From the NCBI GenBank assembly GCA_963281255.1, contig OY725500.1, forward strand, positions 2,351,184 through 2,415,183: a stretch of 64,000 bases of DNA, given 5' to 3'. Under the pieces are notes generated by a model. The model made no database searches, was not told where the DNA came from, and was given only the letters and a program-made list of their open reading frames with translations. Shown here one piece after another: positions 58,701-61,694 of this stretch (position 1 is its first letter; every line of letters starts with the position of its first letter). This DNA is from Aphrocallistes beatrix (Eukaryota > Porifera > Hexactinellida > Sceptrulophora > Aphrocallistidae). The translations under genes and the position numbers were made by a program.

Positions 58701-61694
58701 GCCCTATTGAGCGGAGTCGACTGTATTATAATTTTCCGAGAATCCCTCTTATCGGGGCACTCCCTCGTATCGGGCGCCATGTGCTTGGACGGAGGTGCCC
58801 CGATACGCAGGGTTCTGCTGTATTACGATTTAATTCTTCCTTAATTGATTTAAATGTATTCATTTTTTTAAATTCATTTATGGTTTATATTTTAGAGTAT
58901 CCATACGATTTAAACTCGATTAATACTATGTGTATATATAAATATCTCTGTAACGAATTGATTGAAGAAACTGCCGATCACAGAAAGCTGAATTTTGGCA
59001 TGTGGGAGTCTTTTGGCTATGGCTCCAATAGGTTTTGAGCTCAGACGAAAATGTCGACTCATTATGGAATTATAACGTCGTTCTCACCTTTTTATAATTC
59101 GAAATTTCAGTTTTTCGACCATAAGCCATTTTAGGTGATAGAATGCTGAACTTTCATATAATTTGTATATTAATATATCTAACATACTATCATCAAAAAA
59201 TGATGACACATCACTTTGTTATGACGTCATCATTTCGCTTCAAATTTTTTAAATTGTCAAATTTGGTTATTTTTCGAGAGATATCGATTGTAACAGTAGG
59301 TCAGGCGTATTTAGAGAGGTTTTCTCCCATTAATTAATTAATGTGACTCCAGGCGCCCACAAAGTGTCCGCCAGCAGCGCATCGTAAACAAGCGAAGCGC
59401 GCTTTAACTTTTAGGTTTTTCAATAAATAAGTGCTCTGGCCTTTATTTTAACATGAAGCATAACCCCCCCGTCTCTTTTTTAAGATTTGCTCCCCTTCGT
59501 GCAGATTATAATGGGATATGTTCAATTAAAGTTTCAGCCTTCTATCACCTAAAATTACCGAGTTATAGCAGAAAAACTGAAATTTCTAATTCTAAAAAAA
59601 GGCGTCAATGACGTCATAATTCAATGATGAGTCAACATTTTCGTCTGAAATCAGAACCTAGTGGAGCCATAACCAAAGGACCCACACATACCAAAAATCA
59701 GTTTTCTGTGCCCTGCAGTTTCTTCAATCAATTCGTTACAGATATATATATGTATAAACAAACATTGATCGAGTTTTAATTGTAAGGATTAAGGATGGCG
59801 GGGGAGCACTTGGTCCCTGGTGACGATGCTGCTTATCGATACCTATATAATATCCATATGTCTATAATGCTATTGCAACAACATTTAATCCACTGATGGG
59901 CCAATGATATTTATTTTTTTATTAATCATGCTATAAAGATTTTGTTAAAAAGAGATATATTGTCTTTCGAAGGGTATTGGTCATGCTCCCAAAAGAAGAA
60001 TAGCGTATCATTTTGATACGCCATAACGGGTTTAGGGAGAATCAAACTAACATGAAATTAAATAGCTATTAAATGATAATTATTTTACCTTTGTATAATT
60101 ATTTCCCCAAGGGTATATTATACTGCTCGAAAATGTGCATAAAACAGTTTTAAAAATATTGCCTATCAACCATATTAAGATGGCTAATTATAATTATGTC
60201 AGCAAATATGTAGGCATTGACATCACATTAATGTATTTTTGATATACACCTCCTAAGACCAACCCTCTATACAATTGCATTTCAATGAACCTGGCCTTTA
60301 CACGGTACCAGTGAATAGAGCATTTTATGTATTTCACTTTTATTTCTAGATTTGATTTATTATTTTAATATTTAATGAACATTTAAAATTCTTTGTGAAG
60401 TATTATTTTATTCAGCCTCTTAATTGTTTCCAATTATTTTAAATATTATATCTTTTAGTGGATGGATGCTGATGAAAAAATGGCTGAGGACTTAATTGAG
60501 AAATATGAACCAACTAATGTAAAATCTAAAAAGTTACTCACAATTGATGGTGTGTAAATCTATATATTTACAATGTGTCAAGATGAAATTGGGAATTTAT
60601 ACAGCGTAGTCTAATCGTGTAGTTACATAACCAAATAATATACTAGTCAGGTTTATTATTTCATCTAATAATTGTTAATCTATTATTCTAGTGATTAATC
60701 TTGTTACCCTAACTATTTTTTACTAAATGCATCCGATTTGGCATCGACTGCCAATATGGTGCTAAAATTCCGGTTCTATAGAATTCCACACATTGTTAAG
60801 CTCTACTTCCAGGTCTACAAGAGTTTTTAGTGCGGCTAAATCGATATTTCCTTTAATCCATGCCCATAAATTTTCGATTGGGTTCAGATCTGGACTACAA
60901 GCAGGCCCTTCCATTCGTGTTATGCCTTTCATTTCCTTGAATTCCTTGGCGACCTTTGATGTGTGTTTCGGGTCATTGTCTTCTTGAAAGATCCACCCAT
61001 CTGGATACAACATATTCGCTTGTGTAACAAGGCATTCGTTCAATATGTTCGAATACATTATTCCAGTAAGGTTGTCTCTGAAAATTTTCAATGGGAAGGT
61101 CCCTCTAGCTGAAAATGCACCCCAAACATGTAGTTTCGGTGAATGTTCCGAGCTTAGTTGATCCCAATTTCATCCTTCTTGCACTAAAGACAGAGCCTAC
61201 CACGTTTCTATTATCTTCCTCTTATCCAGTTCATTCATTTCATGCACTAATAGTAAAGTATTTGATATTTTATCGTATGGAATTTACACTCAAATCTGAA
61301 AATGTGGTCAAATAATAATTTTTGATGTATATATGATAACGTCAATTGAAGTAGTCGAGTTACACGGTTCGTCACCCTACTATAAACCTTAACATTTGAA
61401 AACACTAATTTATGGTTTCGTGCGAAGCACCATTACAGCAGGACTAATAATCCTAGCTAAGATAGGCATGTTTAGCTAGAAATTCGCAAAATCTAAGAAT
61501 TCCCAATTTCATCTTGACACACTGTAATTAGAAACATTCTTTGCTTATCCCTTTTTTATATTGTTTTATTTTTTAGGATTAACCAACTTTTTGCTAGATC
61601 CTAAACATTTTGTTTTTAACTCTATAAATAGAGAAATCTTTCATGATATGTCACAACCTCTTGCTCATTATTTTATCGCATCCTCGCATAACAC
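18532..61694 (+). CDS. Phosphoinositide-specific phospholipase C, delta-type (partial, 8 internal exons)
   Basis: PLC enzymes hydrolyse phosphatidylinositol 4,5-bisphosphate to diacylglycerol and IP3 at the plasma membrane. Eight exons (18532-18678, 25383-25580, 31130-31163, 35986-36115, 47374-47474, 48949-49015, 60459-60549, 61577-61694) join with matching phase at all seven junctions and with GT-AG borders. They give about 295 residues in the order PH domain, EF-hand region, start of the X domain. The order PH, EF-hands, X fits the delta class; eta has the same order and is the alternative. Beta and gamma isoforms are less likely because the PH region resembles the IP3-binding PLC-delta PH domain. 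An upstream exon must exist because the first exon found begins after a splice acceptor. The rest of X, the Y domain and C2 lie past the window end. The introns total about 42 kb and are filled with transposons. Confidence 0.9.
18785..19215 (+). mobile_element. Helitron-like copy, degraded, both ends lost
   Basis: It contains AATTGATTGAAGAAACTGCC, ATGTCGACTCATCATGGAAT, ATGACGTCAATGTCACC and ATGATGACTCATCATCACT in family order. Both termini are missing. Confidence 0.8.
19560..20170. repeat. Degraded foldback-family copy
   Basis: It shares with 5481-6546 the blocks GCCTCACAG, ACTAGGGATGCGGTA, GATTAGTCATCATATTATT, ATTCAAATTT, TTTGATAGGCAATAGACTGC and CTTCCTATTAAGCGAT. Internal symmetry is still visible around 20000-20030. 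Confidence 0.72.
20171..21089. other. Intronic, no gene seen
   Basis: Three AT-rich open frames of 74-82 codons (20313-21105) have no recognisable domains and low-complexity composition. They are taken as chance. Confidence 0.5.
21090..24575 (+). mobile_element. P-element/THAP-type transposon with long inverted repeats
   Basis: Long imperfect inverted repeats, roughly 200 bp each, bound the element (about 21090-21310 and 24360-24575). Shared segments include ACTTGAGTCTATTGCCTATC and CTTCCTATTCAACAATAATA. The outer ends both show CTCCTTT(G/A)ACTAA(A/G)GACTGG. A clear 8-bp target duplication could not be fixed. Length is about 3.5 kb. It encodes a P-type transposase relic. Confidence 0.82.
21496..23833 (+). 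pseudogene. P-element-like transposase (THAP domain), frameshifted
   Basis: The N-terminal THAP zinc finger is split by a frameshift near 21600. MPRRCSYFGCRGNYDRTP and VKVMSFPKDPEER are in one frame, ICETHFNCEW and PPSIFHGVPKS in the next, which together supply the C2CH ligands. The following blocks are at 22181-22465 (FDTAAMIFAMQFHNISPTVH), 22459-22941 (VNLMFDEVKLVE with the first catalytic Asp, ICDNCNTNRSVYSKLGG with a second, and HIFKNVRNNWIT) and 23048-23833 (DRFSAIHLRDE, then DEALERFFGQARQRRVGNFD). These follow the order of P transposases: THAP, helical region, RNase H-like domain with insertion, C-terminal helices. Stops at 22142, 22463 and 22939 and the frameshift make it inactive. Each block is well conserved, so decay is moderate. 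Confidence 0.88.
24576..25382. other. Intronic, no gene seen
   Basis: It ends in the T-rich acceptor of a PLC exon. 25581-26150 and 26893-27364 are similar. The latter has GGTTACCAATAAGTTCTGTC, a segment repeated near 62705. Confidence 0.5.
25383..25580 (+). CDS. PLC exon: C-terminal half of PH domain
   Basis: Acceptor AG at 25381-25382, donor GTATGG at 25581. The exon enters with two bases completing an Ile codon and reads HEVRSG, then CFSIIHGPNYENLDL, then INAWTCVLQSII. These match the PLC-delta segment with EVR-G, the CFSI strand, the N-Y-x-x-LDL strand and the C-terminal PH helix with its invariant tryptophan. It leaves in phase 1. Confidence 0.92.
26151..26892 (+). mobile_element. hAT-like element, ZBED type, decayed
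   Basis: Left end CAAGGGTTCTTAACCTGGG and right end inverted CAGGGGTTCTAAACC are typical of this hAT group. The flanking octamers (GACTAAAG, ATTTTGGG) do not match, so the target duplication has decayed or one end is misplaced. Confidence 0.7.
26408..26690 (+). pseudogene. hAT/ZBED transposase N-terminal fragment
   Basis: It reads KKRKYNDNYIQHGFT, then after a frameshift near 26480 ELPQNVVSFMVLSDQSMKPS, LLKWHLSGCHPELVDKD and FFKRMEIGVKRVRLDKSGQ. These are the landmarks of the BED-finger region in ZBED5-like hAT proteins. The usual PQCxxC pair is PQNVVSF here, so both zinc-binding Cys are lost, while the HLxxxH pair is kept. Nothing of the catalytic core follows. Confidence 0.8.
27373..28405 (+). 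mobile_element. hAT element with internal deletion
   Basis: Termini CAGTGGCGGCGCTAG and inverted CAGTGGCGGCGCCAAG, with a perfect 8-bp target duplication GTTATTAT at 27365-27372 and 28406-28413. The length is 1033 bp. A near-perfect hairpin (GTCAGCACCCCC / GGGGGTGCTGAC) lies near 28325-28352. Confidence 0.95.
27828..28183 (+). pseudogene. hAT transposase: N-terminus fused to dimerisation domain by deletion
   Basis: A short N-terminal piece MSKRQLSLGEVFLPAKM (27828), typical of hAT N-termini, is followed after frame breaks by LISLVLPITTASCERSFSSL, then RRVNTWLRNSMLEQRLSGLG and LMALTDRNVDYD (to 28183). The latter is the hAT C-terminal dimerisation domain. The BED finger and the catalytic core are missing, so this is a deletion derivative that cannot transpose itself. 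Confidence 0.88.
28414..29118. other. Intronic, no gene seen
   Basis: AT-rich, nothing recognised. 29589-29817 also. Confidence 0.5.
29119..29588 (-). mobile_element. Helitron-like copy, complete
   Basis: It runs from CAAGTGCGCTTCGCTTGC to TTTTAATAGTAAGGA, with A before and T after. Part of the interior between the hairpins and the AP-1-like motif is deleted. Confidence 0.88.
29818..30120 (-). mobile_element. Helitron-like copy ending in its own inverted terminus
   Basis: It starts CAAGCGCGCTTCGCTTGC and contains the first CRE block and AP-1-like motif. It ends not with the TC end but with AGCAAGCGAAGCGCGTG, an inverted copy of the starting hairpin. Confidence 0.78.
30127..30561. mobile_element. 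TA-flanked mariner-type MITE (GTACACCCC subfamily)
   Basis: Left CACTGCCTGAACAAAAGTAT, right inverted CACTGCCTGAACAAAAGTAT, identical over the outermost 20 bases, TA borders. 435 bp, no coding sequence. It lies between two Helitron-like copies. Confidence 0.92.
30566..31064 (+). mobile_element. Helitron-like copy, extreme 5-prime end lost
   Basis: It reads from CTGTAACGAATTGATTGAAG to GCGAAGCGCGTTTG and is followed by T. It keeps an intact CCCAGGCGCCCAAAGGGCGC hairpin and two CRE motifs. Confidence 0.85.
31130..31163 (+). CDS. PLC micro-exon (34 nt), PH to EF-hand linker
   Basis: A 34-nt exon between acceptor AG at 31128-31129 and donor GTATGT at 31164. It encodes G-DSVESQPIRD plus two bases. 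It links the PH domain to the EF-hand region. The phase agrees on both sides: it enters at phase 1 and leaves at phase 2, and an Arg codon is completed by the next exon. Its size makes similarity searching weak, so the call rests on phase, splice sites and position. Confidence 0.75.
31237..31640 (-). mobile_element. Helitron-like copy, 5-prime part replaced
   Basis: It starts CAAGCGTACTTCGCTTGC, has both CRE blocks and breaks off after ATTCCATGATAAGTC, where a TA-repeat and a Tigger relic follow. Confidence 0.82.
31680..32969 (+). mobile_element. Tigger/pogo element, left part truncated
   Basis: The right terminus, inverted CAGTAGAACTCGGATAAGAC, ends at 32969 before TA. The left part is lost at the junction with the Helitron-like copy (31237-31640). 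MITEs with the same terminus are at 46684-46869 and 63680-63830. Confidence 0.75.
31688..32330 (+). pseudogene. Tigger/pogo transposase catalytic domain, broken
   Basis: Plus-strand frames contain ENVFNADETGLFYKL (first Asp), GGKKQRDRLTVFYAACM, MFVIGKSKHSRCF, YSKAWITIDIF followed by a stop at about 32087. Then come RSVFLAVDNYPVHPRAL (second Asp) and FLPPNTTAKHQPCDQGIIHS (third Asp, intact). The N-terminal CENP-B-like domain is missing and at least one frameshift (near 31900) and one stop are present. Unlike the Tigger at 16 kb, all three catalytic residues survive. Confidence 0.85.
33011..33312. repeat. Tandem duplication, period about 147 bp
   Basis: Two diverged units begin TTTTGGGAATTTGTTT and TTTTGGTAATTTGTTT and share GTCAACCGTTGGA and CTCTAGCCTATTTT. 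A third start is visible at about 33300. Confidence 0.75.
33313..33867. other. Intronic, no gene seen
   Basis: Nothing recognised. The 62-codon minus-strand frame near 33583 is taken as chance. Confidence 0.5.
33868..35131. mobile_element. pogo-like element (decayed) with nested Helitron-like copy
   Basis: Left end CAGTGAACCCTTGATTCTCG, right end inverted CAGTAGACCCTGGCTTATCC at about 35130. Motifs of TTCGGATAATCAAG type occur near 34310-34350. The two ends match only approximately. The copy at 34458-35027 of the Helitron-like family lies inside. Confidence 0.5.
34458..35027 (-). mobile_element. Helitron-like copy, complete, long (TA)n
   Basis: It runs from CAAGCGCGCTTCGGTTGC to TTTTAATAGTAAGA, with a pure TA tract of more than 50 bp at about 34940-34995. 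The hairpin GGCGGACACAAAGTGTCCGC is intact. Confidence 0.9.
35259..35797 (-). mobile_element. Helitron-like copy, complete
   Basis: It runs from CAAGCGCGCTTCGCGCTTGC to TTTTAATAGCAAGGA, with A before and T after. Both CRE blocks are present. It is very similar to 43181-43737, including the extended first hairpin. Confidence 0.92.
35986..36115 (+). CDS. PLC exon: first EF-hand
   Basis: Acceptor AG at 35984-35985, donor GTAGTT at 36116. The peptide begins R-WLKEQFELADKD. It contains an EF loop DKDSSETLEEKE with acidic or oxygen side chains at loop positions 1, 3, 5, 7, 9 and 12, followed by a helix and ITSHFK. This matches the first EF-hand of delta-type PLCs, W(I/L)-x6-D-D-x-D. The exon ends in phase 0. 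Confidence 0.92.
36463..37794 (+). mobile_element. Full-length mariner element (inactive)
   Basis: A 1332-bp element with terminal inverted repeats of CTTAGGTCATTTCAAAAGTA type (right end AGTACTTTTGAAATGGCCTAAG in part), flanked by TA at 36461-36462 and 37795-37796. The length is typical for mariner. It lies in the 36.1-47.4 kb PLC intron. Confidence 0.9.
36635..37722 (+). pseudogene. mariner transposase with three stops and a frameshift
   Basis: One frame runs from about 36654 to 37543 and reads as a mariner transposase: EQRAYIKFR, then RRWARLF, then GRPKSA, then ARWVPYLL, then LLHDNASSHKT (second Asp) and PPYSPDLSPCDFWLF (third Asp, D34D type). Stops interrupt it at about 36821, 37001 and 37141, the last just after the first catalytic Asp in VTID. 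A frameshift near 37545 moves the C-terminal 60 residues (LSDKEF to DYFENM, stop at 37722) to another frame. It is clearly inactive. Confidence 0.9.
38050..39003 (+). pseudogene. Tc1-like transposase relic
   Basis: Broken plus-strand frames read as a Tc1 transposase. SLRKIGSGKKRQI then MSVRKLTNKL (DNA-binding part) occupy 38162-38410. LHVW and a segment with GRDTFPLKVFKENLTG precede WNFQEDNDPKHTS and NPDLDQIEILCF in 38578-38838. Several shifts and stops separate the blocks. It belongs to the same family as the copy at 60571-61524. Terminal repeats were not resolved, so the limits are approximate. Confidence 0.8.
39004..39683. other. Intronic, no gene seen
   Basis: AT-rich. A small imperfect palindrome (AGTATTAGTATATTAGCAT / ATACTAATAGTAT) lies near 39565-39610. 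40042-41039 is also without recognised content. Confidence 0.5.
39684..40041. repeat. Palindromic element, 104-bp arms, 150-bp loop
   Basis: Left arm 39684-39787 and right arm 39938-40041 are inverted copies with about two differences, including GTAGGTGGGTCTTAAACCTA. The loop has no coding sequence. It is probably a foldback-type MITE, but no target duplication was resolved. Confidence 0.85.
41265..42619 (+). mobile_element. Complete Tc1/mariner (DD37E) transposon
   Basis: A 1355-bp element with 26-bp terminal inverted repeats that are identical by eye (outer bases CAGTATGTCCCGAAAGTC), flanked by TA target duplications at 41263-41264 and 42620-42621. It encodes one uninterrupted transposase and is inserted inside a copy of the foldback repeat family (about 41040-42890). 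Intact ends plus an intact gene suggest recent insertion. Confidence 0.93.
41482..42546 (+). CDS. Tc1/mariner transposase, DD37E type (apparently intact)
   Basis: A 354-residue protein, within the normal 340-360 range. An N-terminal paired-like helix-turn-helix (roughly residues 8-40, motif AGITQKDVARRLGKTIKTVN) is followed by a GRP-type linker (SGRPSSLT). A second HTH spans about residues 70-105. The catalytic domain has FSDEVPFHLF (first Asp), IFQQDGAPAHTS (second Asp) and HDLSPIENLWAVFK (Glu). I count 37 residues between the second Asp and the Glu, which is the DD37E arrangement known from mosquito-type ITm elements. No frameshift or stop interrupts it and the TIRs are intact, so autonomous activity is plausible. 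It is the only such case in this window. Confidence 0.92.
   Translation: MNPSSNLVRVKAIAMLEAGITQKDVARRLGKTIKTVNNWWRRNKCGESLIDKPRSGRPSSLTRVAKIVISKSVGKRHQSTRKLARRLTARGHKTSKTAIHRYLREKLGLKSYKRPRNPRLTEKQRVHRLKFCKERLNWSAKDWANVVFSDEVPFHLFEPSNRQTDRVWDSDAQNIPPVLTSKFPPHLMVWGAMSANAVSELHILPQKCTVNAKYYVDNILAGPCKSAFARRRSKGTILEKKLCENMSNAIFQQDGAPAHTSKSSQEWCRLKLPGYCAKEVWPGNSHDLSPIENLWAVFKQNLSEIPPATNLDMLEKNLKKLWSDISPDLLRRLIDGMPDRMRKCVVMKGGYIGK
42900..42995. mobile_element. pogo-type MITE fragment
   Basis: The right end, inverted CAGTAAAACTTAATGAGTAC followed by GTACTCGAGATAAGACG, is followed by TA. It is a partial copy of the CAGTAGAACTCGG family. The left end is not recognisable in the adjoining foldback-derived sequence. 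Confidence 0.55.
43061..44164. mobile_element. hAT MITE, same family, carrying a Helitron-like insertion
   Basis: Termini CAGGGTTGGGTTCAATTA and inverted TTGAACCCAACCCTG, with a perfect target duplication GTTAGGGC at 43053-43060 and 44165-44172. Removing the 557-bp insertion at 43181-43737 leaves about 547 bp, close to the 528 bp of the copy at 3142. Confidence 0.95.
43181..43737 (-). mobile_element. Helitron-like copy, complete, ends proven by nesting
   Basis: Inserted in the hAT MITE at 43061-44164. Comparing with the uninterrupted copy at 3142-3669 places the ends at CAAGCGCGCTTC on the left and AGTAAGGA on the right. On the element strand this is A, then TC...CTTG, then T, with no target duplication. 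557 bp, non-coding. Confidence 0.93.
44173..44798. other. Intronic, no gene seen
   Basis: Nothing recognised. The 81-codon frame near 44542 has no domain. Confidence 0.5.
44799..45142. repeat. AT-rich inverted-repeat element (GAATTATTCNAATAATTC)
   Basis: Ends AAGTTGACTAAGTCATGAAT and inverted AAGTTGACTAATTCATAAA. Between them are many copies of ATTCGAATAATTCAT-like palindromic units. CTTGATATGTA and CTTGATATATGTA flank the two ends, which may be an imperfect target duplication. Confidence 0.7.
45143..46683. other. Intronic, possible pogo-type end only
   Basis: GGAGGTCCACTGTA near 45472-45483 resembles the right end of a pogo-type MITE (inverted CAGTGGACCTCC) with no visible partner. The rest is unassigned. 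Confidence 0.4.
46684..46869. mobile_element. pogo-type MITE (CAGTAGAACTCGG family)
   Basis: A 186-bp element flanked by TA (46682-46683, 46870-46871). The right end inverted is CAGTAGAACTCGGATAAGAC. The left end, CAGTAGAACTATGTTAGTAT, then ACTCGGAATAAGACG, has a small insertion. The interior shares GTTAGTACGTAC motifs with the Tigger at 31680-32969. Confidence 0.85.
47162..47276. mobile_element. piggyBac-type MITE, 115 bp
   Basis: TTAA at both borders, then CCCTCGCCTGGCTA and inverted CCCTCGGTTGGCTA. The interior CACTTTCATTTTCACTTTCA is shared with the copy at 1946-2038. It ends 98 bp before a PLC exon. Confidence 0.85.
47374..47474 (+). CDS. PLC exon: second EF-hand
   Basis: Acceptor AG at 47372-47373, donor GTGAGT at 47475. 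It encodes QFDVNNNGKLDFVEFKQFF, with the canonical calcium loop D-V-N-N-N-G-K-L-D-F-V-E, then LSTRQEIVKIFN. The last two bases begin a codon completed by the exon at 48949. It sits 98 bp after a piggyBac-type MITE in the same intron. Confidence 0.92.
47650..48450 (-). pseudogene. Tc1-like transposase relic in short PLC intron
   Basis: The minus-strand N-terminal block (48442 to about 48200) reads MSQVSKRNEIRTLW, then SKQISRALNVSSAIVYRVIR (helix-turn-helix) and GAGRPAIDK (GRP linker). The C-terminal block (47865-47662) reads FGWPSQIPEIKPIEYLFGW, a decayed form of the SPDLNPIENLW motif. The middle, with the first two Asp residues, is out of frame. Ends are not defined. Confidence 0.75.
48604..48778. 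mobile_element. MITE with about 55-bp inverted repeats
   Basis: Left AGTTGACCATGCAGAATACA and right inverted AGTTGACTATGCAGAATACA. The repeats continue through AACAATCAAATCAGA and GGATCCACAAGAAT, with an internal ATGAATATATATATAATTCAT palindrome region. It lies 170 bp before a PLC exon. Superfamily unassigned. Confidence 0.8.
48949..49015 (+). CDS. PLC exon: EF-hand lobe 2, first part
   Basis: Acceptor AG at 48947-48948, donor GTTTGT at 49016, which is a weaker donor. This exon was predicted because the flanking exons do not join in phase (phase 2 into phase 0), and it restores phase exactly. It encodes a stretch ending STDFLIFLKASQR. This matches the PLC position where a helix with the pattern FLxFLxxxQ leads into the EF-lobe linker. 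The call is an inference from phase plus pattern. Confidence 0.75.
49495..49988 (-). mobile_element. Helitron-like copy with rearranged terminus
   Basis: The start is preceded by a perfect 16-bp inverted repeat (49486-49501 / 49506-49521) made of ATATCCTTACAAGCGC. CGCTTGTAAGGATA occurs again at about 49535. The body follows with GGCGGGCAC hairpin, CRE-like and AP-1-like blocks. The 5-prime part is truncated by the adjoining MITE. Confidence 0.82.
50044..51092 (+). mobile_element. Deleted mariner nested in a MITE
   Basis: Termini CTACGGGAGTTCAATAAGTA and inverted CTACAGGCATTCAATAAGTA, with TA duplicated at 50042-50043 and 51093-51094. Joining the flanks restores the sequence seen in the related MITE (AGTATTAAAGTGG). 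The length is 1049 bp, 283 bp less than the full-length mariner at 36463. Confidence 0.9.
50229..51025 (+). pseudogene. mariner transposase with internal deletion
   Basis: The first frame (50229-50706) gives the helix-turn-helix region (FKIEQRAYLKIRTLL, DWARRFRERRKS), with one in-frame stop at about 50434 before AGRPISG, and runs to ARWVPHALTQAQKAKR. The second frame (about 50660-51025) starts in the catalytic domain at RRPRTGTRGLRLLHDNARSH and contains PPYSPDLAPCDFWLFPKLKK (D34D). The part between them, with the first catalytic Asp, is absent. By comparison with 36635-37722 about 80 residues are lost. It is inactive. Confidence 0.9.
51629..51772. mobile_element. Short hAT-like MITE (CAGAGGCGTTGCC family)
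   Basis: Ends CAGAGGCGTTGCCAGGGTG and inverted CAAAGGCATAGCAAGC. The segment TTTCACAAATTAGCAT and the GCGGCACATG segment recur, inverted, in 62419-62570, which shows a common family. Confidence 0.65.
51800..52460 (-). pseudogene. Tc1-like transposase relic
   Basis: Minus-strand frames contain VFSDKSRFLLYTNDGRVHI (first catalytic Asp region), RGGSWFGNVCAGF (the HVMVWG region, altered) and, further left, SSDPNQLENLWDHI (decayed SPDLNPIENLW). Frames shift repeatedly. It is a clear but old Tc1 catalytic-domain relic. Terminal repeats were not found. Confidence 0.7.
52741..53802. other. Intronic, unassigned repeat-like sequence
   Basis: It includes the 52-bp tandem repeat. The segment 53315-53400 (AACCCACGCTTGCCACAGGA, CCGTTTTCAATGGGGAAGCC) has a diverged counterpart at 63430-63510. 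Confidence 0.5.
52907..53007. repeat. Tandem duplication, period 52 bp
   Basis: Two units of GTCATACAAA(A/T)CATACAAA followed by CCTTGAAATAT(A/C)ATG. Confidence 0.7.
53803..54735 (+). pseudogene. Ty3/gypsy-type integrase relic
   Basis: It opens with a degraded zinc-binding region, CRGIQVVVPRRNEVLMRIHN and DSHPQVLEKLSQKL (53809-54012). The central core follows: VTNFPSLTDLFSS, a block with MLSDQGPKR (second Asp), then VAAHPEGDG and RRVQSVKQVMCCLLEDM, in changing frames. The order is that of a retrotransposon integrase. No protease, reverse transcriptase or LTRs were recognised nearby. Old and inactive. Confidence 0.7.
54763..54930. repeat. Foldback-family fragment
   Basis: It contains AAGCGGATATGCGTACTTTG, ATGCCATATTATATATGCT, TTCTGCGTGATTCATGATTT and ACCGCATCCCTAGTCCAAAA, which match one arm of the foldback family. 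Confidence 0.65.
55798..57720 (-). mobile_element. Large hAT relic (DUF4371/ZMYM1-like)
   Basis: The left terminus CAGGGCCACCGAAAGGTTTC at 55798 has the hAT CAGGG start. No matching right end was found, so the right limit is set by the coding relic and could reach about 58400. The transposase lies on the minus strand. Confidence 0.65.
55990..57689 (-). pseudogene. hAT transposase relic, DUF4371 type
   Basis: Minus-strand blocks appear in the expected order. At 57689-57411 are WRKILQRFIDVIIFHEERGL, FRGSSQLIGDAQNGNFLGLL and ELVSHYDSTL (DUF4371 start). At 57177-56968 are CHPLNFCAVDSACACNEAV and QYIYNCFQAV. At 56642-56418 are MKQNCSYRILAILSNL and SVIDGLSRRFKSVEDI. Near 56220-56080 are NFPVTIATGEISFSKLKHI and KNVLRNTMGQEMLNDLAI, the hAT dimerisation domain. 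Frames change between all blocks and stops interrupt several. It is old but nearly complete in extent. Confidence 0.85.
57721..58541. other. Possible N-terminal remains of the hAT relic
   Basis: It may hold the decayed N-terminal part of the minus-strand hAT gene (GSDSYPLDILGRTSDPEEL on the minus strand near 58030-57970), but no clear zinc finger or element end is visible. Confidence 0.35.
58542..58723. mobile_element. Tigger-type MITE (CAGTCGACTCCGC family)
   Basis: A 182-bp element with CAGTCGACTCCGCTTAATAG and inverted CAGTCGACTCCGCTCAATAG ends and TA at 58540-58541 and 58724-58725. The interior holds several copies of CCGATTAAGCGG / CCTATTAACCG motifs. It shares ends with the Tigger at 13755, its likely source. 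Confidence 0.9.
58900..59404 (+). mobile_element. Helitron-like copy, near complete
   Basis: 5-prime end TCCATACGATTTAAACTCGA (family TCCTTACTATTAAAACTCG), then CTGTAACGAATTGATTGAAG, one intact CRE and ending GAAGCGCGCTTT. The second hairpin is shortened. Confidence 0.82.
59512..59788 (-). mobile_element. Helitron-like copy, 5-prime half only
   Basis: It contains AATGACGTCATAATTCAATG, TTTCTTCAATCAATTCGTTA and the end GAGTTTTAATTGTAAGGA followed by T. The hairpin end is missing. Confidence 0.82.
59789..60458. other. Intronic, no gene seen
   Basis: AT-rich, ending in the acceptor of a PLC exon. A short hairpin GCGTATCATTTTGATACGC lies at about 60003. Confidence 0.5.
60459..60549 (+). CDS. PLC exon: EF-hand lobe to X-domain linker
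   Basis: Acceptor AG at 60457-60458. The donor used is probably GTGTGT at 60550, because it gives phase 1 into the next exon; alternative GTs at 60552 and 60554 break the phase. The peptide WMDADEKMAEDLIEKYEPT, then KKLLTIDG, corresponds to the conserved IxxYEPS and LTxDG motifs just ahead of the PLC X domain. Confidence 0.92.
60571..61524 (-). mobile_element. Tc1-like transposon filling a PLC intron
   Basis: Termini are CAATGTGTCAAGATGAAATT on the left and the matching inverted CAGTGTGTCAAGATG on the right, each abutting a TA dinucleotide (60569-60570 and 61525-61526). The element is 954 bp. Only about 20 bp of intron lie to its left and 52 bp to its right, so the host intron would be about 73 bp without it. 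It carries a broken transposase on the minus strand. Confidence 0.85.
60762..61140 (-). pseudogene. Tc1-like transposase, C-terminal remnant
   Basis: The minus-strand frame contains LHVWGAFS, then FQEDNDPKHTSK (second catalytic Asp) and SPDLNPIENLW (catalytic Glu with the NPIENLW motif), typical of Tc1 transposases. About 125 residues are open, against roughly 340 in a full protein. The N-terminal helix-turn-helix domains and the first Asp are missing, so it cannot be active. It is closely related to the plus-strand relic at 38050-39003. Confidence 0.85.
61577..61694 (+). CDS. PLC exon: start of catalytic X domain
   Basis: Acceptor AG at 61575-61576, donor GTAAGT at 61695. It encodes LTNFLLDPKHFVF and then DMSQPLAHYFIASSHN. 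The last His-Asn pair is the catalytic His and calcium-ligand Asn of the PLC X domain (consensus DMxQPLxHYxIxSSHNTYL). The exon leaves in phase 2, with a Thr codon expected to be completed by an exon beyond this window. No continuation was found by eye in 61695-64000. Confidence 0.94.
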
